A stretch of DNA of 64,000 nt from Nocardioides campestrisoli (GCF_013624435.2 NZ_CP061768.1:3562001-3626000); one strand, 5' to 3'. Shown: positions 46,348 to 56,714, counted from the first letter of the stretch. Program-made: numbers and translations. The notes: generated by a model not told the origin, from the letters alone.

Positions 46348-48011
46348 GACGACTGCTCCTTCTGGTTACCTGCGTCCGTACCAGGGTCGTCCGCGGCGGG
46401 CGCGGTCCCCATGATGCCTGTCCTGACCTCCGCGAGCTCGCTCGCGACGTCACCGCCGCCGGCACGGTCGAGACCGGCGATCTCCACCAGCGTGCGGGCC
46501 TCGGGCCCGCTGCCGGTGCGGCGTGCCCGCACCCACACCCGGCGCGGCCGGATGTAGAGCGAGCCGACCAGGCCCACCAGGGCCAGCGAGACGCCACCCA
46601 GGGCGACCAGCTTGCCGGGGGTCTGGCTGATCTGGATCTTGTTCCACCGCTGGAGCCCGTCGAAGCTCACCGTGCCGAGCCCGTCGGGCAGCTCGGCCTC
46701 CTCGCCGGGGCGCAGGTCGAGGCGGAACATCGACCCGTCGGCCTGGGTGACCTGCTCGGCCTTGCTGGTGTCGAGCACGTAGACCGACTGCGGGCCCGGG
46801 TCGTCCATCCCCAGGTCACCGCGCCAGACCGTCATCGAGATGAGCGGGTCGGCGGCGTTGCCGAAGGAGGAGTACGGGCCGATGCCGTCCTTGCCGCCCT
46901 CGAAGGCGAAGGTCGGGTAGAGCTCGCCCTGCAGGCCGATCTGCTCCGGCCGCGCGTCGGAGGCCTTGACCACTCCGAAGGACCGGAAGGAGGTGTCGGT
47001 GGGCAGGAAGATCGAGGGGCCGGACCAGGCCACGTCGCCGTTGCCGTCGCGGATCGTGATCACCGGGGCGTAGCCGTGGCCGATCAGGAAGACGTCGGTG
47101 TTGCCGATGGTCAGCGGGTGGTTGACCCGCAGGTCGTACTCCTGGGGCTCGGCGCCCGGCTCCTCGGTGTAGGACAGGTGCGAGACGAACTTGCGCGCCT
47201 GGCCGGCCGCGGGGCCCGAGGTCAGCCACTCCACGTCGAAGTCGGTGACGTCGAAGGCGAACGGCTCCATCCAGTCGGAGCGGAACAGGCTGCCGGGCTC
47301 GAACTCGTCGTACTGGGTGAGGTTGTTGGAGAAGCCGTTGCCGACCAGCACGATCACCCCGCCCTTGTAGCCGAGCAGGCTGCCCATCGCGAAGCCCACC
47401 AGCACCACGATGATCGAGAGGTGGAAGAGCAGGTTGCCGGCCTCGCGCAGGTAGCCGCGCTCGGCGGCGACCCAGCGGTCCTCGCTGTCCTCCGGCGAGG
47501 TGTCGACCCGGTAGCGACGGCCCTTGAGCACCTCGCGGGCGCCGGCGAGCGCCTCCTCGGGCGAGGCGTCCGTCTCGTACGTCGTGGAGTCCGGCAGCCG
47601 GGTCAGGTTGCGCGGGGCCCGGGGCGGGCGGGCGCGCAGCGCCTTGGCGTAGACCAGCGTGCGCGGCACGATGCAGCCGACCAGGGAGATCATCAGCAGC
47701 AGGTAGATCGCGGCGAACCACGGGGTCTCGTAGACGGAGAAGAGACCGAGGCGCTCGTAGATCGGCGCCAGGGTGCTGTGCGACTCCTTCCACCGCGAGG
47801 CGGCCAGCGCGTCGATGTTCTCCTGCGGCACCACCGACCCGGGCACGGCGGCCAGGGCGAGGAGGAGCAGCAGCACCAACGCGGTGCGCATCGAGGTCAG
47901 CTGGCGCCAGGTCCAGCGCCCCAGCTCGCGCAGGCCGAGCTCGCCGGGGCGGCGGCCGGGGTCGGGGCTCGGTCCGGAAGGACGCGGCGGGGTGGTGACG
48001 GACGCGCTCAC
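46344..48011 (-). CDS. resB: Cytochrome c biogenesis protein ResB
   Basis: 555-residue partner of CcsB in system II. Four membrane segments with a large extracytoplasmic domain are expected: LVLLLLLALAAVPGSVVPQ and FAAIYLLLMISLVGCIVPR at the N-terminal end, LLFHLSIIVVLVGFAMGS, and a last helix near LVALGGVSLALVGLVGSLYI. The SxIPQ-like turn and conserved VPR residues are typical. GTG 48011 overlaps the ccdA stop as GTGA. The C-terminal region is a polar tail of about 70 residues. Confidence 0.9.
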   Translation of the reverse strand: MSASVTTPPRPSGPSPDPGRRPGELGLRELGRWTWRQLTSMRTALVLLLLLALAAVPGSVVPQENIDALAASRWKESHSTLAPIYERLGLFSVYETPWFAAIYLLLMISLVGCIVPRTLVYAKALRARPPRAPRNLTRLPDSTTYETDASPEEALAGAREVLKGRRYRVDTSPEDSEDRWVAAERGYLREAGNLLFHLSIIVVLVGFAMGSLLGYKGGVIVLVGNGFSNNLTQYDEFEPGSLFRSDWMEPFAFDVTDFDVEWLTSGPAAGQARKFVSHLSYTEEPGAEPQEYDLRVNHPLTIGNTDVFLIGHGYAPVITIRDGNGDVAWSGPSIFLPTDTSFRSFGVVKASDARPEQIGLQGELYPTFAFEGGKDGIGPYSSFGNAADPLISMTVWRGDLGMDDPGPQSVYVLDTSKAEQVTQADGSMFRLDLRPGEEAELPDGLGTVSFDGLQRWNKIQISQTPGKLVALGGVSLALVGLVGSLYIRPRRVWVRARRTGSGPEARTLVEIAGLDRAGGGDVASELAEVRTGIMGTAPAADDPGTDAGNQKEQSS

Positions 48012-48769
48012 ACGCTCACCTCGAAGTTGCTGACGAGGGTCGTCTGGACCCAGGTGACCATCTGCTCCCAGAAGCCGGTGACCAGCGCGACGCCGACCGC
48101 CACCAGCAGCAGGCCGCCGAACCGCATGATCCAGGCCTGGTGCCGACGGAAGAAGCCGAAGGCGCGCATCGCCCGGCTGTAGGCCAGGCCCGCCAGCACG
48201 AACGGCAGGCCCAGGCCCAGGGAGTAGAACGCCGAGAGCAGGGCGCCACGGCCGGCGCTCGCCTCGGTGTAGGACAGGTTGAGGATGACCCCGAGGGTGG
48301 GGCCGACGCAGGGGGTCCAGCCGAGGCCGAAGAGCACCCCCAGGAACGGGGCGGCGGCCAGGCCGACGGCCGGCACCTTGTGCACCCGCCAGTCCCGCTG
48401 GAACCACGGCAGCAGCCCGGCGAAGGCCAGGCCGAGCACGATGGTCAGCAGGCCGAGCACCACGGTGATCTGCCGCTCCCAGGTGATCAGCCACTCCCCC
48501 AGCGCTCCGGAGATCGCGCCCAGGGAGACGAAGACCGCGGCGAAGCCGAGCACGAAGAGCAGCGAGCCGAGCAGCATCCGGCCGCGGCGCCGGTCCGCCT
48601 CGCCGTCGGCCAGCTCGGCCCCCGAGAGCCCGGTGGCGTAGGAGAGGTAGCCGGGCAGCAGCGGGATCACGCACGGGGAGAAGAAGGAGACCAGCCCGGC
48701 GACCATCGCCACCGGGACGGCCAGCGCGAGCGAGCCGACGGCGGCCTGCTCGCTGAACCACTCACCCAT
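48008..48769 (-). CDS. ccdA: Thiol:disulfide transport protein CcdA
   Basis: 253-residue membrane protein with about six helices that shuttles reducing power from the cytoplasm to ResA. Its two redox Cys are in the normal places: FFSPCVIPLLPGYLSY and GWTPCVGPTLG. The stop overlaps resB and the start overlaps resA by 8 bases. Confidence 0.93.
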   Translation of the reverse strand: MGEWFSEQAAVGSLALAVPVAMVAGLVSFFSPCVIPLLPGYLSYATGLSGAELADGEADRRRGRMLLGSLLFVLGFAAVFVSLGAISGALGEWLITWERQITVVLGLLTIVLGLAFAGLLPWFQRDWRVHKVPAVGLAAAPFLGVLFGLGWTPCVGPTLGVILNLSYTEASAGRGALLSAFYSLGLGLPFVLAGLAYSRAMRAFGFFRRHQAWIMRFGGLLLVAVGVALVTGFWEQMVTWVQTTLVSNFEVSV

Positions 48770-49343
48770 CGCGAGCGCCCGGGTCCGCGACGTCCTCGAC
48801 CAGGTCGACCAGGGTCAGCGCCGAGGGCAGCCGGCCGATGATCGTCCCGGCCACCCGGCCCTCCTCGTCGAGCACGACGGTGGACGGGATGGCCCGGGGC
48901 GGGATGGTGCCCGCGAAGGGCAGCAGCGCCTTGCCGTCGGGTGAGTAGAACGAGGGGAACGACATGCCCACGTTGCGCGCGAACGCCTGCGCCGGCGCGG
49001 TGTCGTGGTCGCGGGTGTTGATCCCGACGAAGGTGGCCACGCCCTTGGTCTTCTCGGCGGCCTCGAGCAGGTCGGGCATCTCCACCCGGCAGTCCACGCA
49101 CCAGGAGCCCCAGACGTTGATCACGGTGACCTGGCCTCGGGAGTCGGCCAGCGCGAGCGGCTCGCCGTCCAGGTCCTGGCCGGCGTAGTCGACGGGCTCA
49201 CCGCGCTCCTCGGAGGCCACCACCCGCACCTGGCCGTCGCCGGAGACGTAGCCCTTCTCCCCGGCCCCGGACAGGTCCGAGCAACCGGCGAGCAGCAGGC
49301 AGGAGGTCAGCAGGGCGGCGGCGGCCCGGGTCATGCGTCGCAC
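48762..49343 (-). CDS. resA: Thioredoxin-like thiol-disulfide lipoprotein ResA
   Basis: 193-residue lipoprotein that keeps apocytochrome c thiols reduced before haem attachment. A basic n-region, hydrophobic core and lipobox (LLLAGC) lead to a thioredoxin fold with the active site WCVDC (WGSWCVDCR). The Glu/Pro segment (TIPPRAIPSTVVLD) carries the cis-Pro. GTG 49343 is chosen because a GGAG lies about 14 bases upstream; ATG 49334 is an alternative three codons later. It lies two bases from the phosphatase stop. Confidence 0.9.
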   Translation of the reverse strand: MRRMTRAAAALLTSCLLLAGCSDLSGAGEKGYVSGDGQVRVVASEERGEPVDYAGQDLDGEPLALADSRGQVTVINVWGSWCVDCRVEMPDLLEAAEKTKGVATFVGINTRDHDTAPAQAFARNVGMSFPSFYSPDGKALLPFAGTIPPRAIPSTVVLDEEGRVAGTIIGRLPSALTLVDLVEDVADPGARDG

Positions 49344-49345
49344 GG

Positions 49346-50023
49346 TCAGGGTCGCTTCTCCTCGGGCGCCCCACCGGCCGAGAACGGCGCGCCCCGGTCC
49401 TTGACCGGGATCAGGTCGCCCGCGGGCTCGGAGTAGGTGAGCCGCACCAGGCGGTCGTCCTCGAAGTGGAGGGTGGTCAGGGAGCAGAGCGTGCACTCGC
49501 GGCTGCGCGGGTCGTGCACGAAGGAGCGGTTCTCGGCGGCCAGCCGGGTGGTCCAGATCGGCAGCTGGTGGGAGACGACGACCGCCTCGTGGCCGCGGGC
49601 CGCGTCGCGAGCGTCCTCGACGGCCGCCATCATCCGCGCGGCCATCTCCCGGTACGGCTCGCCCCAGGAGGGCTTGAACGGGTTGTAGAGGTAGCGCCAC
49701 AGGTGCGGTCGCTTCAGCAGGGTCATCGCGCCCTCGCCGAAGTCGATCCCCTCGAACTTGTTGCTCGACTCGATCACGCGGGGGTCGATCACCGGCTCCA
49801 GCCCGCGGGCGGCGGCCAGCGGGGCGGCGGTCTCCCGGGCCCGCTCCAGCGGCGAGCTGCGCAGGTGGACGACGTCGCGGTCGCCGATCACGTCGGCGAC
49901 CCGCTGGGCCATCCGCCGGCCCAGCTCGGAGAGGTGGAACCCGTCGCGGCGCCCGTAGAGGATGCCCTCGGGGTTGTGCACCTCGCCGTGGCGGAGCAGG
50001 TGGACCATCGTCTTCGCGGTCAT
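49346..50023 (-). CDS. Histidine phosphatase family protein (phosphoglycerate mutase-like)
   Basis: 225-residue enzyme with the catalytic RHG motif ([12 protein letters not shown]), the second Arg ([11 protein letters not shown]) and the second His ([12 protein letters not shown]). All residues for a phosphohistidine mechanism are present. The substrate is unknown. It is coupled to hemL by an ATGA overlap and sits between hemL and the cytochrome c maturation genes, an arrangement that suggests a linked role but does not prove one. Confidence 0.88.
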   Translation of the reverse strand: MTAKTMVHLLRHGEVHNPEGILYGRRDGFHLSELGRRMAQRVADVIGDRDVVHLRSSPLERARETAAPLAAARGLEPVIDPRVIESSNKFEGIDFGEGAMTLLKRPHLWRYLYNPFKPSWGEPYREMAARMMAAVEDARDAARGHEAVVVSHQLPIWTTRLAAENRSFVHDPRSRECTLCSLTTLHFEDDRLVRLTYSEPAGDLIPVKDRGAPFSAGGAPEEKRP

Positions 50024-51339
50024 CGGGTCCTCTCCTGGGCCGCGGCGGCGGCCTTCGCGGCGATCGGCAGGGCGTCCAGCACGTGCTGCACGGCCCGGTC
50101 GTCGTGGGCCGCGGAGACGAACCAGCACTCGTACGCCGAGGGCGGGAGGTAGACGCCGGCGTCCAGCATCGCGTGGAAGAAGGCCGCGTAGGCGGCGGTG
50201 TCCTGGCGGGAGGCGCCGGCGAAGTCGCGCACCGGGCCGTCGGCGAAGAAGACCGAGAACATCGTGCCGGCGGACTGCACGCGGTGGGCCACCCCGGCGT
50301 CGGCCAGCGCGGCCGAGGCCGCCTCCTTGATCGTGGTCGCGGTGGCGTCCAGGGAGGCGTAGACCTCGTCGGTGGCCAGCCGCAGCGTGGCCAGCCCGGC
50401 GGTGGTCGCCACCGGGTTCCCCGAGAGCGTGCCCGCCTGGTAGACCGGCCCCTCGGGCGCCAGGTGGCTCATCACGTCGGCGCGGCCGCCGAAGGCCGCG
50501 GCGGGGAAGCCGCCGCCCATCACCTTGCCGAAGGTCATCAGGTCCGGCGTCCAGCCCTCGTGCGCGCCGTCCAGGCCCCACCCGCCCTGGGCGGTGGCAC
50601 GGAAGCCGGTCATCACCTCGTCGGAGATGAACAGCGCCCCGGCCTCGCGGCAGGTGGCGGCGAGGAACTCGTTGAACCCCGGCTCGGGCGGGACGACGCC
50701 CATGTTGCCGGGGGTCGCCTCGGTGATCAGCGCCGCGATCCGCGGCCCGTGCTCGGCGAACGCGGCGGTGACCGCGGCGCGGTCGTTGTAGGGCAGCACC
50801 AGGGTCAGGTCGGTGGCCGAGGTCGGGACGCCCGGAGTGCCCGGAAGGGCGAAGGTGGCCACCCCGGAGCCGGCCTCGGCGAGCAGCGCGTCGACGTGGC
50901 CGTGGTAGCAGCCGGCGAACTTGACCAGCACGTCGCGGCCGGTGAAGCCGCGGGCCAGCCGGATCGCCGACATGGTCGCCTCGGTGCCGCTGGAGACGAA
51001 GCGGACCCGCTCGACGGGGGTCCGGCGCACGATCTCCTCGGCCAGCTCGACCTCGGGCTCGGTCGGGGTGCCGAAGGAGGTGCCGCGGGCGACCGCGGCC
51101 TGGACCTGCCCCATCACCTCGGGGTGGGCGTGGCCCAGCAGCATCGGGCCCCAGGAGCAGACCAGGTCGACGTACTCGCGTCCGTCGACGTCGGTGAGCC
51201 AGGCGCCGGCGGCGGAGCGGATGAAGCGAGGGGTCCCGCCGACCGCGTTGAACGCGCGGACCGGGGAGTTGACCCCACCGGGGGTGACTGCCTGCCCGCG
51301 CGCGAAGAGGTCGGCCGAGGCCGGGTTGGGGGACGTCAC
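50020..51339 (-). CDS. hemL: Glutamate-1-semialdehyde 2,1-aminomutase
   Basis: 439-residue PLP enzyme of the C5 haem pathway, converting glutamate-1-semialdehyde (from HemA) to 5-aminolevulinate. The PLP-Lys lies in [18 protein letters not shown], with [28 protein letters not shown] and the [13 protein letters not shown] motif. GTG 51339 is chosen: GACAAT lies exactly six bases upstream, indicating a leaderless message and excluding the longer TTG start. It heads the hemL-phosphatase-resA-ccdA-resB-ccsB operon. Confidence 0.94.
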   Translation of the reverse strand: MTSPNPASADLFARGQAVTPGGVNSPVRAFNAVGGTPRFIRSAAGAWLTDVDGREYVDLVCSWGPMLLGHAHPEVMGQVQAAVARGTSFGTPTEPEVELAEEIVRRTPVERVRFVSSGTEATMSAIRLARGFTGRDVLVKFAGCYHGHVDALLAEAGSGVATFALPGTPGVPTSATDLTLVLPYNDRAAVTAAFAEHGPRIAALITEATPGNMGVVPPEPGFNEFLAATCREAGALFISDEVMTGFRATAQGGWGLDGAHEGWTPDLMTFGKVMGGGFPAAAFGGRADVMSHLAPEGPVYQAGTLSGNPVATTAGLATLRLATDEVYASLDATATTIKEAASAALADAGVAHRVQSAGTMFSVFFADGPVRDFAGASRQDTAAYAAFFHAMLDAGVYLPPSAYECWFVSAAHDDRAVQHVLDALPIAAKAAAAAQERTR

Positions 51340-51475
51340 CGCGCCATTGTCGCGCACCGCTCCAAAGGCTCCCAATCGGCCATTCCGGCCCCGGATGCAA
51401 GGGTCCGAGGACGGTTTTCCTGGGCCGTGACCGGGAGCACACTAGCTGGGTACGGCGCGGGCGAGGAGGTGCGGC
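51340..51475. other. Divergent intergenic region between hemL and the transglycosylase
   Basis: These 136 bases hold the leaderless hemL promoter on the minus strand. For the transglycosylase I see a good ribosome-binding site but no clear promoter or riboswitch-like fold. Confidence 0.4.
51346..51351 (-). promoter_or_regulatory. -10 box for hemL, apparently leaderless
   Basis: The minus strand reads GACAAT, six bases before GTG 51339. It supports the chosen start and places the operon promoter upstream. Confidence 0.45.
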
Positions 51476-53035
51476 ATGGCGGAGACCCGGTTCCGAGGGT
51501 GGCAACGTGCCGCCGCAGGCGTGCCGCTGGTGCTGCTCACCCTCGGGTGGACCGCCACGCTGGGCGGCATCGTCCAGCCCGCCGCCCAGGACGTCCTGGG
51601 GACCCCCCGCGTCCCCGCCGAGCCGTACACCGAGCCCGGGAGCGTCCAGGACCTCCCCGAGCGCGTGGTGACCACGCCGGCCGACGACGGGGGCAGCGTC
51701 ACCCGGACCGTCCCCGCCCGGGGCGTCCCCGGCAGCCTGGACGCCGGCACCATCCCCGCCCCCGCGCTCGCGGCCTACCAGCTCGCCGAGGCGGTGATGC
51801 GGTCCGCGGACTCCGGGTGCGAGCTGACCTGGCCGGTGCTCGCCGCGATCGGGCGGGTCGAGTCCGACCACGGCCGCCACGGGGGCAGCACCCTGGACAC
51901 CCGGGGACGCGCCACCCCCGCCATCGTGGGCATCGCGCTGGACGGCAGCGCAGGCACCAGCCGGATCCCCGACACCGACCAGGGTCGGCTGGACGGCGAC
52001 CGCCGCCACGACCGCGCGGTCGGCCCCATGCAGTTCATCCCCTCCACCTGGGCCGCGGTGGGCGTCGACGGCGACGGCGACGGCACCCGCGACCCGCAGG
52101 ACCTGGACGACGCCGCCCTGGCCAGCGCGGTCTACCTCTGCTCCGGCTCCGACTCCCTGGCCGACTCCCGGACGCTGGAGGAGGCCGTCTACCGCTACAA
52201 CCGCTCCCCCGACTACGTCGCCCTGGTCGTCGCGCTCGCCGACGCCTACCGCGACGGGGCCGAGGTGGACCCGTACGCCGACGCCGCCCAGCTCGCGGCC
52301 TCCTCGGTGCCGTGGGCCCCCGGGTCACCCGGGCTCGGTCTGCCGGGATCGCCGGGCGCTGCGGGCTCTCCCGCCCCGCAGGCGCAGCCCCGGGAGAACC
52401 CGGCTGCGCCGGTCGAGCGTGGCCGGGAGGTCCGCCAGGTCGGGAAGGCCCGGGCACCGGGCACCCCGCAGGAGTCCGGCCGGCAGGGACCCCGGCGCTC
52501 CGGACCCCAGGGACCCCGCATCAAGCAGGTGCCCGTCCCCCCGCGGGACCCCGGCATCAAGCTGGGTCCGGTCGAGGTGGTGCGGCCGCCGAAGGCGACG
52601 CCCACGCCTACGCCTGAGCCCACGCCGACGCCGACGCCCACCCCGACGCCTGAGCCCACGCCGACGCCCACCCCGACGCCTGAGCCCACGCCGACGCCCA
52701 CCCCGACGCCGACGCCGACGCCGACACCCACGCCCACGCCTGAGCCCACGCCGACGCCGACGCCGACAGTGCCGCCGTACGTGCTCCCGGCGCTGCCGGC
52801 GACCGCGGGACCGCTGGCCACGCCGGACCCGGCCAACGTGCCGGTGCCCGACGAGGCGCTGGTGCAGCGCAGCGGGCTCGCCGCCCGACTGCAGGACGGG
52901 ACCATCTCCGCCGACGCCTACGCCGCCGCCGTGACGCACGCGCTGACGCTCTGCCTGGAGTCGGGCGTGCGGCTCGACCAGACGGACGAGGTGCGGTCCT
53001 GCGTCGAGACGTGGCTCTTCCCCGGCCTCGCCTGA
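51476..53035 (+). CDS. Lytic transglycosylase-like protein with a Thr-Pro repeat
   Basis: 519 residues. A short N-terminal membrane or signal segment ([17 protein letters not shown]) precedes an SLT-type transglycosylase domain (about 100-260) with catalytic Glu in [25 protein letters not shown] and [11 protein letters not shown]. This is followed by a Pro/Gly/Arg-rich linker, a Thr-Pro/Glu-Pro repeat (about 375-431) that should span the cell wall, and a C-terminal segment with Cys pair (TLCLESG, SCVETW). It would cleave peptidoglycan. The ATG has a strong GAGGAGG site. An RpfB-type ancestry is possible but no resuscitation domain is evident. Confidence 0.85.
   Translation: MAETRFRGWQRAAAGVPLVLLTLGWTATLGGIVQPAAQDVLGTPRVPAEPYTEPGSVQDLPERVVTTPADDGGSVTRTVPARGVPGSLDAGTIPAPALAAYQLAEAVMRSADSGCELTWPVLAAIGRVESDHGRHGGSTLDTRGRATPAIVGIALDGSAGTSRIPDTDQGRLDGDRRHDRAVGPMQFIPSTWAAVGVDGDGDGTRDPQDLDDAALASAVYLCSGSDSLADSRTLEEAVYRYNRSPDYVALVVALADAYRDGAEVDPYADAAQLAASSVPWAPGSPGLGLPGSPGAAGSPAPQAQPRENPAAPVERGREVRQVGKARAPGTPQESGRQGPRRSGPQGPRIKQVPVPPRDPGIKLGPVEVVRPPKATPTPTPEPTPTPTPTPTPEPTPTPTPTPEPTPTPTPTPTPTPTPTPTPEPTPTPTPTVPPYVLPALPATAGPLATPDPANVPVPDEALVQRSGLAARLQDGTISADAYAAAVTHALTLCLESGVRLDQTDEVRSCVETWLFPGLA
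52598..52768 (+). repeat. Minisatellite encoding Thr-Pro/Glu-Pro repeats
   Basis: 57 codons alternate Thr-Pro with occasional Glu-Pro. At the DNA level, near-identical 30-base units (CCTGAGCCCACGCCGACG...) repeat about three times, with shorter Thr-Pro units between them. Such repeats can change length by slippage or recombination. Confidence 0.85.
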
Positions 53036-53052
53036 GCGGCGGGGCCGGGAAG
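53017..53052. terminator. Bidirectional terminator between the transglycosylase and hemB
   Basis: A stem of about 15 bp (53017-53032 with 53038-53052), with one bulged C and one G-T pair and a 5-base loop, begins inside the last codons of the transglycosylase and ends 14 bases before the convergent hemB stop. Confidence 0.65.
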
Positions 53053-53065
53053 CAGACCGGGACCG

Positions 53066-54109
53066 TCAGCGGCGGAGCAGCCGGGCGGCCTCGCTGGCCC
53101 AGTAGGTGAGGATCACGTCGGCGCCGGCGCGGCGGATCGAGGTCAGCGTCTCCAGGATCGCGGCCTCCCGGTCGATCCAGCCGCGGGCGGCCGCCGCCTC
53201 GACCATCGAGTACTCCCCGGAGATGTTGTACGCCGCGACCGGCACGTCGACCGCCTCGCGTACCCGGCGCACCACGTCGAGGTAGGCCAGGGCCGGCTTG
53301 ACCATCACCAGGTCCGCGCCCTGCTCGATGTCGAGCAGCGCCTCACGGACGCCCTCGACCGCGTTGGCGGGGTCCTGCTGGTAGGTACGCCGGTCGCCTT
53401 CGAGGCTGGAGTCGACCGCCTCGCGGAAGGGACCGTAGAACGCCGAGGCGTACTTCGCGGAGTAGGCGAGGATCGAAACGTCGGTGTGCTCCATCGCGTC
53501 CAGCGCGGTACGGATGGTGGCGACCTGGCCGTCCATCATCCCGCTCGGCCCGACCATGTCGACGCCGGCGTCGGCCTGGGCCACCGCCATCTCGGCGTAG
53601 ACCGCGAGCGTCCGGTCGTTGTCGACCCGGCCGTCGGCGGTGAGCAGCCCGCAGTGCCCGTGGTCGGTGAACTCGTCCAGGCACAGGTCGCTCATCACCG
53701 TCAGCGTGTCCCCGACCTCGGCGACCACGTCGGTGATCGCCAGGTTGAGGATGCCGGTGGGGTCCACGGCCCCGGAGCCGACGGCGTCCTTGCGCTCGGG
53801 GATGCCGAAGAGCATCACCCCGCCCAGCCCCAGCTCGGCCGCCTCGGCGGCCGCCGCCCGCAGGGACTCCCGCGTGTGCTGGACCACCCCGGGCATGGAG
53901 GAGATCGGGTTCGGCTCGCTGAGCCCCTCGCGGACGAAGAGCGGCAGCACCAGCTGCCGCGGCTCCACCGCGACCTCCGCGACCATCCGGCGCAGCGCCG
54001 GCGTGGTGCGCAGGCGCCGTGGGCGCAGCACCGGACCGGTGACGGCCCCCAGGTGCCCGGGGGGACCTCCCGGGGTGGCCGCCTCCTCGCCCGGTGCTGC
54101 GGCGGGCAC
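53066..54109 (-). CDS. hemB: Delta-aminolevulinate dehydratase (porphobilinogen synthase)
   Basis: 347-residue enzyme condensing two 5-aminolevulinates to porphobilinogen. Active-site Lys residues lie in [15 protein letters not shown] and [10 protein letters not shown]. The metal loop reads [14 protein letters not shown]: one of the three zinc-type Cys is Asp, so this looks like the Mg-dependent kind. GTG 54109 is chosen because it overlaps the preceding stop as TAGTG and has AAGGTGGGG upstream. A shorter start (GTG 54031, [15 protein letters not shown]) is an alternative that would match typical lengths more closely. The last gene of the rex-hem operon. Confidence 0.92.
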   Translation of the reverse strand: MPAAAPGEEAATPGGPPGHLGAVTGPVLRPRRLRTTPALRRMVAEVAVEPRQLVLPLFVREGLSEPNPISSMPGVVQHTRESLRAAAAEAAELGLGGVMLFGIPERKDAVGSGAVDPTGILNLAITDVVAEVGDTLTVMSDLCLDEFTDHGHCGLLTADGRVDNDRTLAVYAEMAVAQADAGVDMVGPSGMMDGQVATIRTALDAMEHTDVSILAYSAKYASAFYGPFREAVDSSLEGDRRTYQQDPANAVEGVREALLDIEQGADLVMVKPALAYLDVVRRVREAVDVPVAAYNISGEYSMVEAAAARGWIDREAAILETLTSIRRAGADVILTYWASEAARLLRR

Positions 54110-55761
54110 TACTTCGTCCCCACCTTGCGACGGCCCGAGGCCTTGCGGTCCGAGGGCTTGGTGACCGGCTGACCGGCCTCCAGCATGGCCAGGCGACGAG
54201 CGGCGCCGAAGTCGGCGAGCTCCTCGACCAGGACCTCGACGTCCGGCTTGGAGGCCATCACGTCGACCCGCAGGCCGTGCTCCTCGGCGGTCTTGGCGGT
54301 GGCCGGGCCGATGACCGCGATCACCGTCGAGGGGTGCGGCTTGCCGGCGATGCCGACCAGGTTGCGCACCGTCGAGGAGGAGGTGAAGACCACCGAGTCG
54401 AACTTGCCGGTCTTGATCGCGTCGCGGGTCGGCGCCGGCGGCGGCGTGGCCCGCACGGTCCGGTAGGCGGTGACGTCGTCGCACTCCCAGCCGAGCTCGA
54501 CCAGACCCGCCACCAGGGTCTCGGTGGCGATGTCGGCGCGCGGCAGGAAGACCCGGTTGATCGGGTCCAGCAGCTCGTCGTACGGCGGCCACTCGGCCAG
54601 CAGCCCGGCCGCGGACTGCTCACCGGTCGGCACCAGGTCGGCGCGCAGGCCCCAGGCCGCGATCGCCTCGGCGGTCTTGTCGCCGACCGCGGCGATCTTC
54701 AGGCCGGAGAAGGCGCGGGCGTCCAGGCCGTACTCCTCGAACTTCTCCCGCACCGCCTTGACCGCGTTGACCGAGGTGAAGGCGATCCACTCGTAGCGGC
54801 CCTCGACGAGTCCACGGACCGCCTTGTCCATCTGCAGCGGGTTGCGCGGGGGCTCCACCGAGATGGTCGGCACCTCCTCGGGGACGCCGCCGAAGGCGCG
54901 GATCCGCGCCGACAGCGAGCCGGCCTGCTCCTTGGTGCGCGGCACCAGGACCCGCCAGCCGAAGAGCGGCTTGGTCTCGAACCACGAGAGCGTCTCGCGC
55001 AGGTTGACCACGTCGCCGATCACGATGATCGCCGGGGGCGCGACCCGGGCGGCGCGCACGTCGGCGGCCACGTTCTCCAGGGTCGAGGTCAGCGTGGCCT
55101 GCTCGGTGGTGGTCCCGACGCGGGTCACCGCCACGGGCGTGCGCGGCGGCCGGCCGGCGGCCAACAGGGCCTTGGCGGTCTCGGCCAGGGTGCCCACGCC
55201 GGAGAGCAGCACCAGGGTGCGGTCGTCGGCGTACTGCGACCAGTCGACCGAGCCACCGCAGGTGACCACCGCGACCTCGCGGTGGGTCTTGTCGGTCAGC
55301 GGGATGCCGGCGTAGGCCGGGACCGCCTGGACCGCCGAGACACCGGGCACGATGTCGAAGCCGACGCCGGCCTTGACGCAGGCCTGCGCCTCCTCGGGGC
55401 CGGAGGCGTAGAGGAACGGGTCGCCGGTCATCAGCCGGACGACGCGGTGCTTCTTGCCGTGCTTGACCACCACGCGGGCGCGGCTGGCGTGGGTCAGCGG
55501 CTGGCCGTCCTCGCCGAAGCCGCCGTCGACGAGCACCGGGCCGGAGGGCTGCTGCTCCTCCTCGTCGACCGGGCGCGGCCCCAGGCCGAGCACCGTGCGG
55601 ACCAGGTCCTCGTGCTCGGGGGCCTCGGTGACGATCACCTCGGCCTCCTTGATCAGCTCCACGGCACGCACGGTCAAGAGCCCGGGGTCACCGGGACCGC
55701 TGCCGACGAAGGAGACCCAGCCGGTCGGGGTCTTGGTCGGGGGGGTGTTTCCTCGGGTCAT
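54109..55761 (-). CDS. hemD: Bifunctional uroporphyrinogen-III C-methyltransferase/uroporphyrinogen-III synthase
   Basis: 550-residue fusion. The N-terminal domain (about 15-255) is a SAM-dependent uroporphyrinogen-III methyltransferase (CobA type) with [26 protein letters not shown] and [19 protein letters not shown]. The C-terminal domain (about 265-515) is uroporphyrinogen-III synthase (HemD), with [13 protein letters not shown] and [14 protein letters not shown]. It makes uroporphyrinogen III and can divert it to sirohaem or cobalamin. This fusion is common in actinobacteria. It overlaps hemC by 4 bases. Confidence 0.94.
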   Translation of the reverse strand: MTRGNTPPTKTPTGWVSFVGSGPGDPGLLTVRAVELIKEAEVIVTEAPEHEDLVRTVLGLGPRPVDEEEQQPSGPVLVDGGFGEDGQPLTHASRARVVVKHGKKHRVVRLMTGDPFLYASGPEEAQACVKAGVGFDIVPGVSAVQAVPAYAGIPLTDKTHREVAVVTCGGSVDWSQYADDRTLVLLSGVGTLAETAKALLAAGRPPRTPVAVTRVGTTTEQATLTSTLENVAADVRAARVAPPAIIVIGDVVNLRETLSWFETKPLFGWRVLVPRTKEQAGSLSARIRAFGGVPEEVPTISVEPPRNPLQMDKAVRGLVEGRYEWIAFTSVNAVKAVREKFEEYGLDARAFSGLKIAAVGDKTAEAIAAWGLRADLVPTGEQSAAGLLAEWPPYDELLDPINRVFLPRADIATETLVAGLVELGWECDDVTAYRTVRATPPPAPTRDAIKTGKFDSVVFTSSSTVRNLVGIAGKPHPSTVIAVIGPATAKTAEEHGLRVDVMASKPDVEVLVEELADFGAARRLAMLEAGQPVTKPSDRKASGRRKVGTK

Positions 55762-56714
55762 GGGTGCTGGTTCCTCACTGCTGCTTCGTGCGGTGTTTCC
55801 ATCAGGTCACTGGCGCCTTCGGCGAGCATCTCGCTCCCCAGGCGGGCGCCGACGCCCGCTGCGTCCTCTGGGCGGCCCGTCGCGCTTCTCCGCACCGACA
55901 GGCCCCCGTCAGCGGACAGGGCCACCGCCCTGATCCACAGCTCGTCCCCCGACTCTCCTTCGACCACCTCGGCCAGCGCCCCCAGCGGTGCGCTGCAGCC
56001 CGCCTCCAGGGAGGCCAGCACGGCTCGCTCCGCCACGACCGCGGCACGGGTGTGCGGGTCGTCCAGCGCGGCCAGCGCGGCGGCCAGCTCCTCGTCCTCG
56101 GTGCGGCACTCCACCGCCAGCGCGCCCTGCCCGGGGGCGGGCAGCATCTGCAGCGGGTCCAGGACCTCGGTCACCTCGCCCAGCCGGCCCAACCGGGCCA
56201 GTCCGGCGCGGGCCAGCAGGACGGCGTCCAGCTCCCCGGAGGTGACCTTGCCGATCCGGGTGCCCACGTTGCCGCGGATCTCCACGATCTCCACGCCCAG
56301 ACCGAGCGCGGCCAGCTGCGCGGCACGCCGCGGCGAGCCGGTGCCGACCCGGCTGCCGCTGGGCAGCTCGCCGAGCGTGAGCCCGTCGCGGGCGACCACC
56401 ACGTCGCGCGGGTCCTCCCGGGACGGCACGGCCGCCAGGGTGATCCCGTCGGCCGGCGTGGTCGGCAGGTCCTTGAGGGAGTGCACGGCGAGGTCGACGG
56501 TGCCGGCCAGCAGGGCGTCGCGCAGCGCGCTGACGAAGACCCCCGTCCCGCCCATCGAGGCCAGCGGGGCGCGGCTGACGTCACCGTGGGTGGTGACCTC
56601 GACCAGCTCGACCTCGCGACCCAGCCGCTCGCGCACCATGTCGGCGACCATGCCCGACTGGGTGGTGGCCAGAGCCGAGGCCCGGGTGCCCAGGCGCAGT
56701 GGACGGGCGCTCAT
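55758..56714 (-). CDS. hemC: Porphobilinogen deaminase
   Basis: 318-residue enzyme that polymerises porphobilinogen to hydroxymethylbilane. The N-terminus LRLGTRASALATTQSGMV, the loop VHSLKDLPTTP and the cofactor Cys in LEAGCSAPLGA are all present. Both neighbours overlap by 4 bases (ATGA), so it is part of the rex-hemA-hemC-hemD-hemB unit. Confidence 0.95.
   Translation of the reverse strand: MSARPLRLGTRASALATTQSGMVADMVRERLGREVELVEVTTHGDVSRAPLASMGGTGVFVSALRDALLAGTVDLAVHSLKDLPTTPADGITLAAVPSREDPRDVVVARDGLTLGELPSGSRVGTGSPRRAAQLAALGLGVEIVEIRGNVGTRIGKVTSGELDAVLLARAGLARLGRLGEVTEVLDPLQMLPAPGQGALAVECRTEDEELAAALAALDDPHTRAAVVAERAVLASLEAGCSAPLGALAEVVEGESGDELWIRAVALSADGGLSVRRSATGRPEDAAGVGARLGSEMLAEGASDLMETPHEAAVRNQHP

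Noticed and set aside
46344..48761. An 805-codon frame that includes resB
   Set aside because: The first 250 codons are ccdA read in the wrong frame. ResB starts at 48011 with a GTGA overlap.
51340..51475. A riboswitch upstream of the transglycosylase
   Set aside because: Cell-wall hydrolase genes in actinobacteria often have one, but I find none of the conserved core bases in this short gap.
52598..52768. A CRISPR-like array
   Set aside because: The repeats are contiguous coding Thr-Pro units without unique spacers, all within one reading frame.
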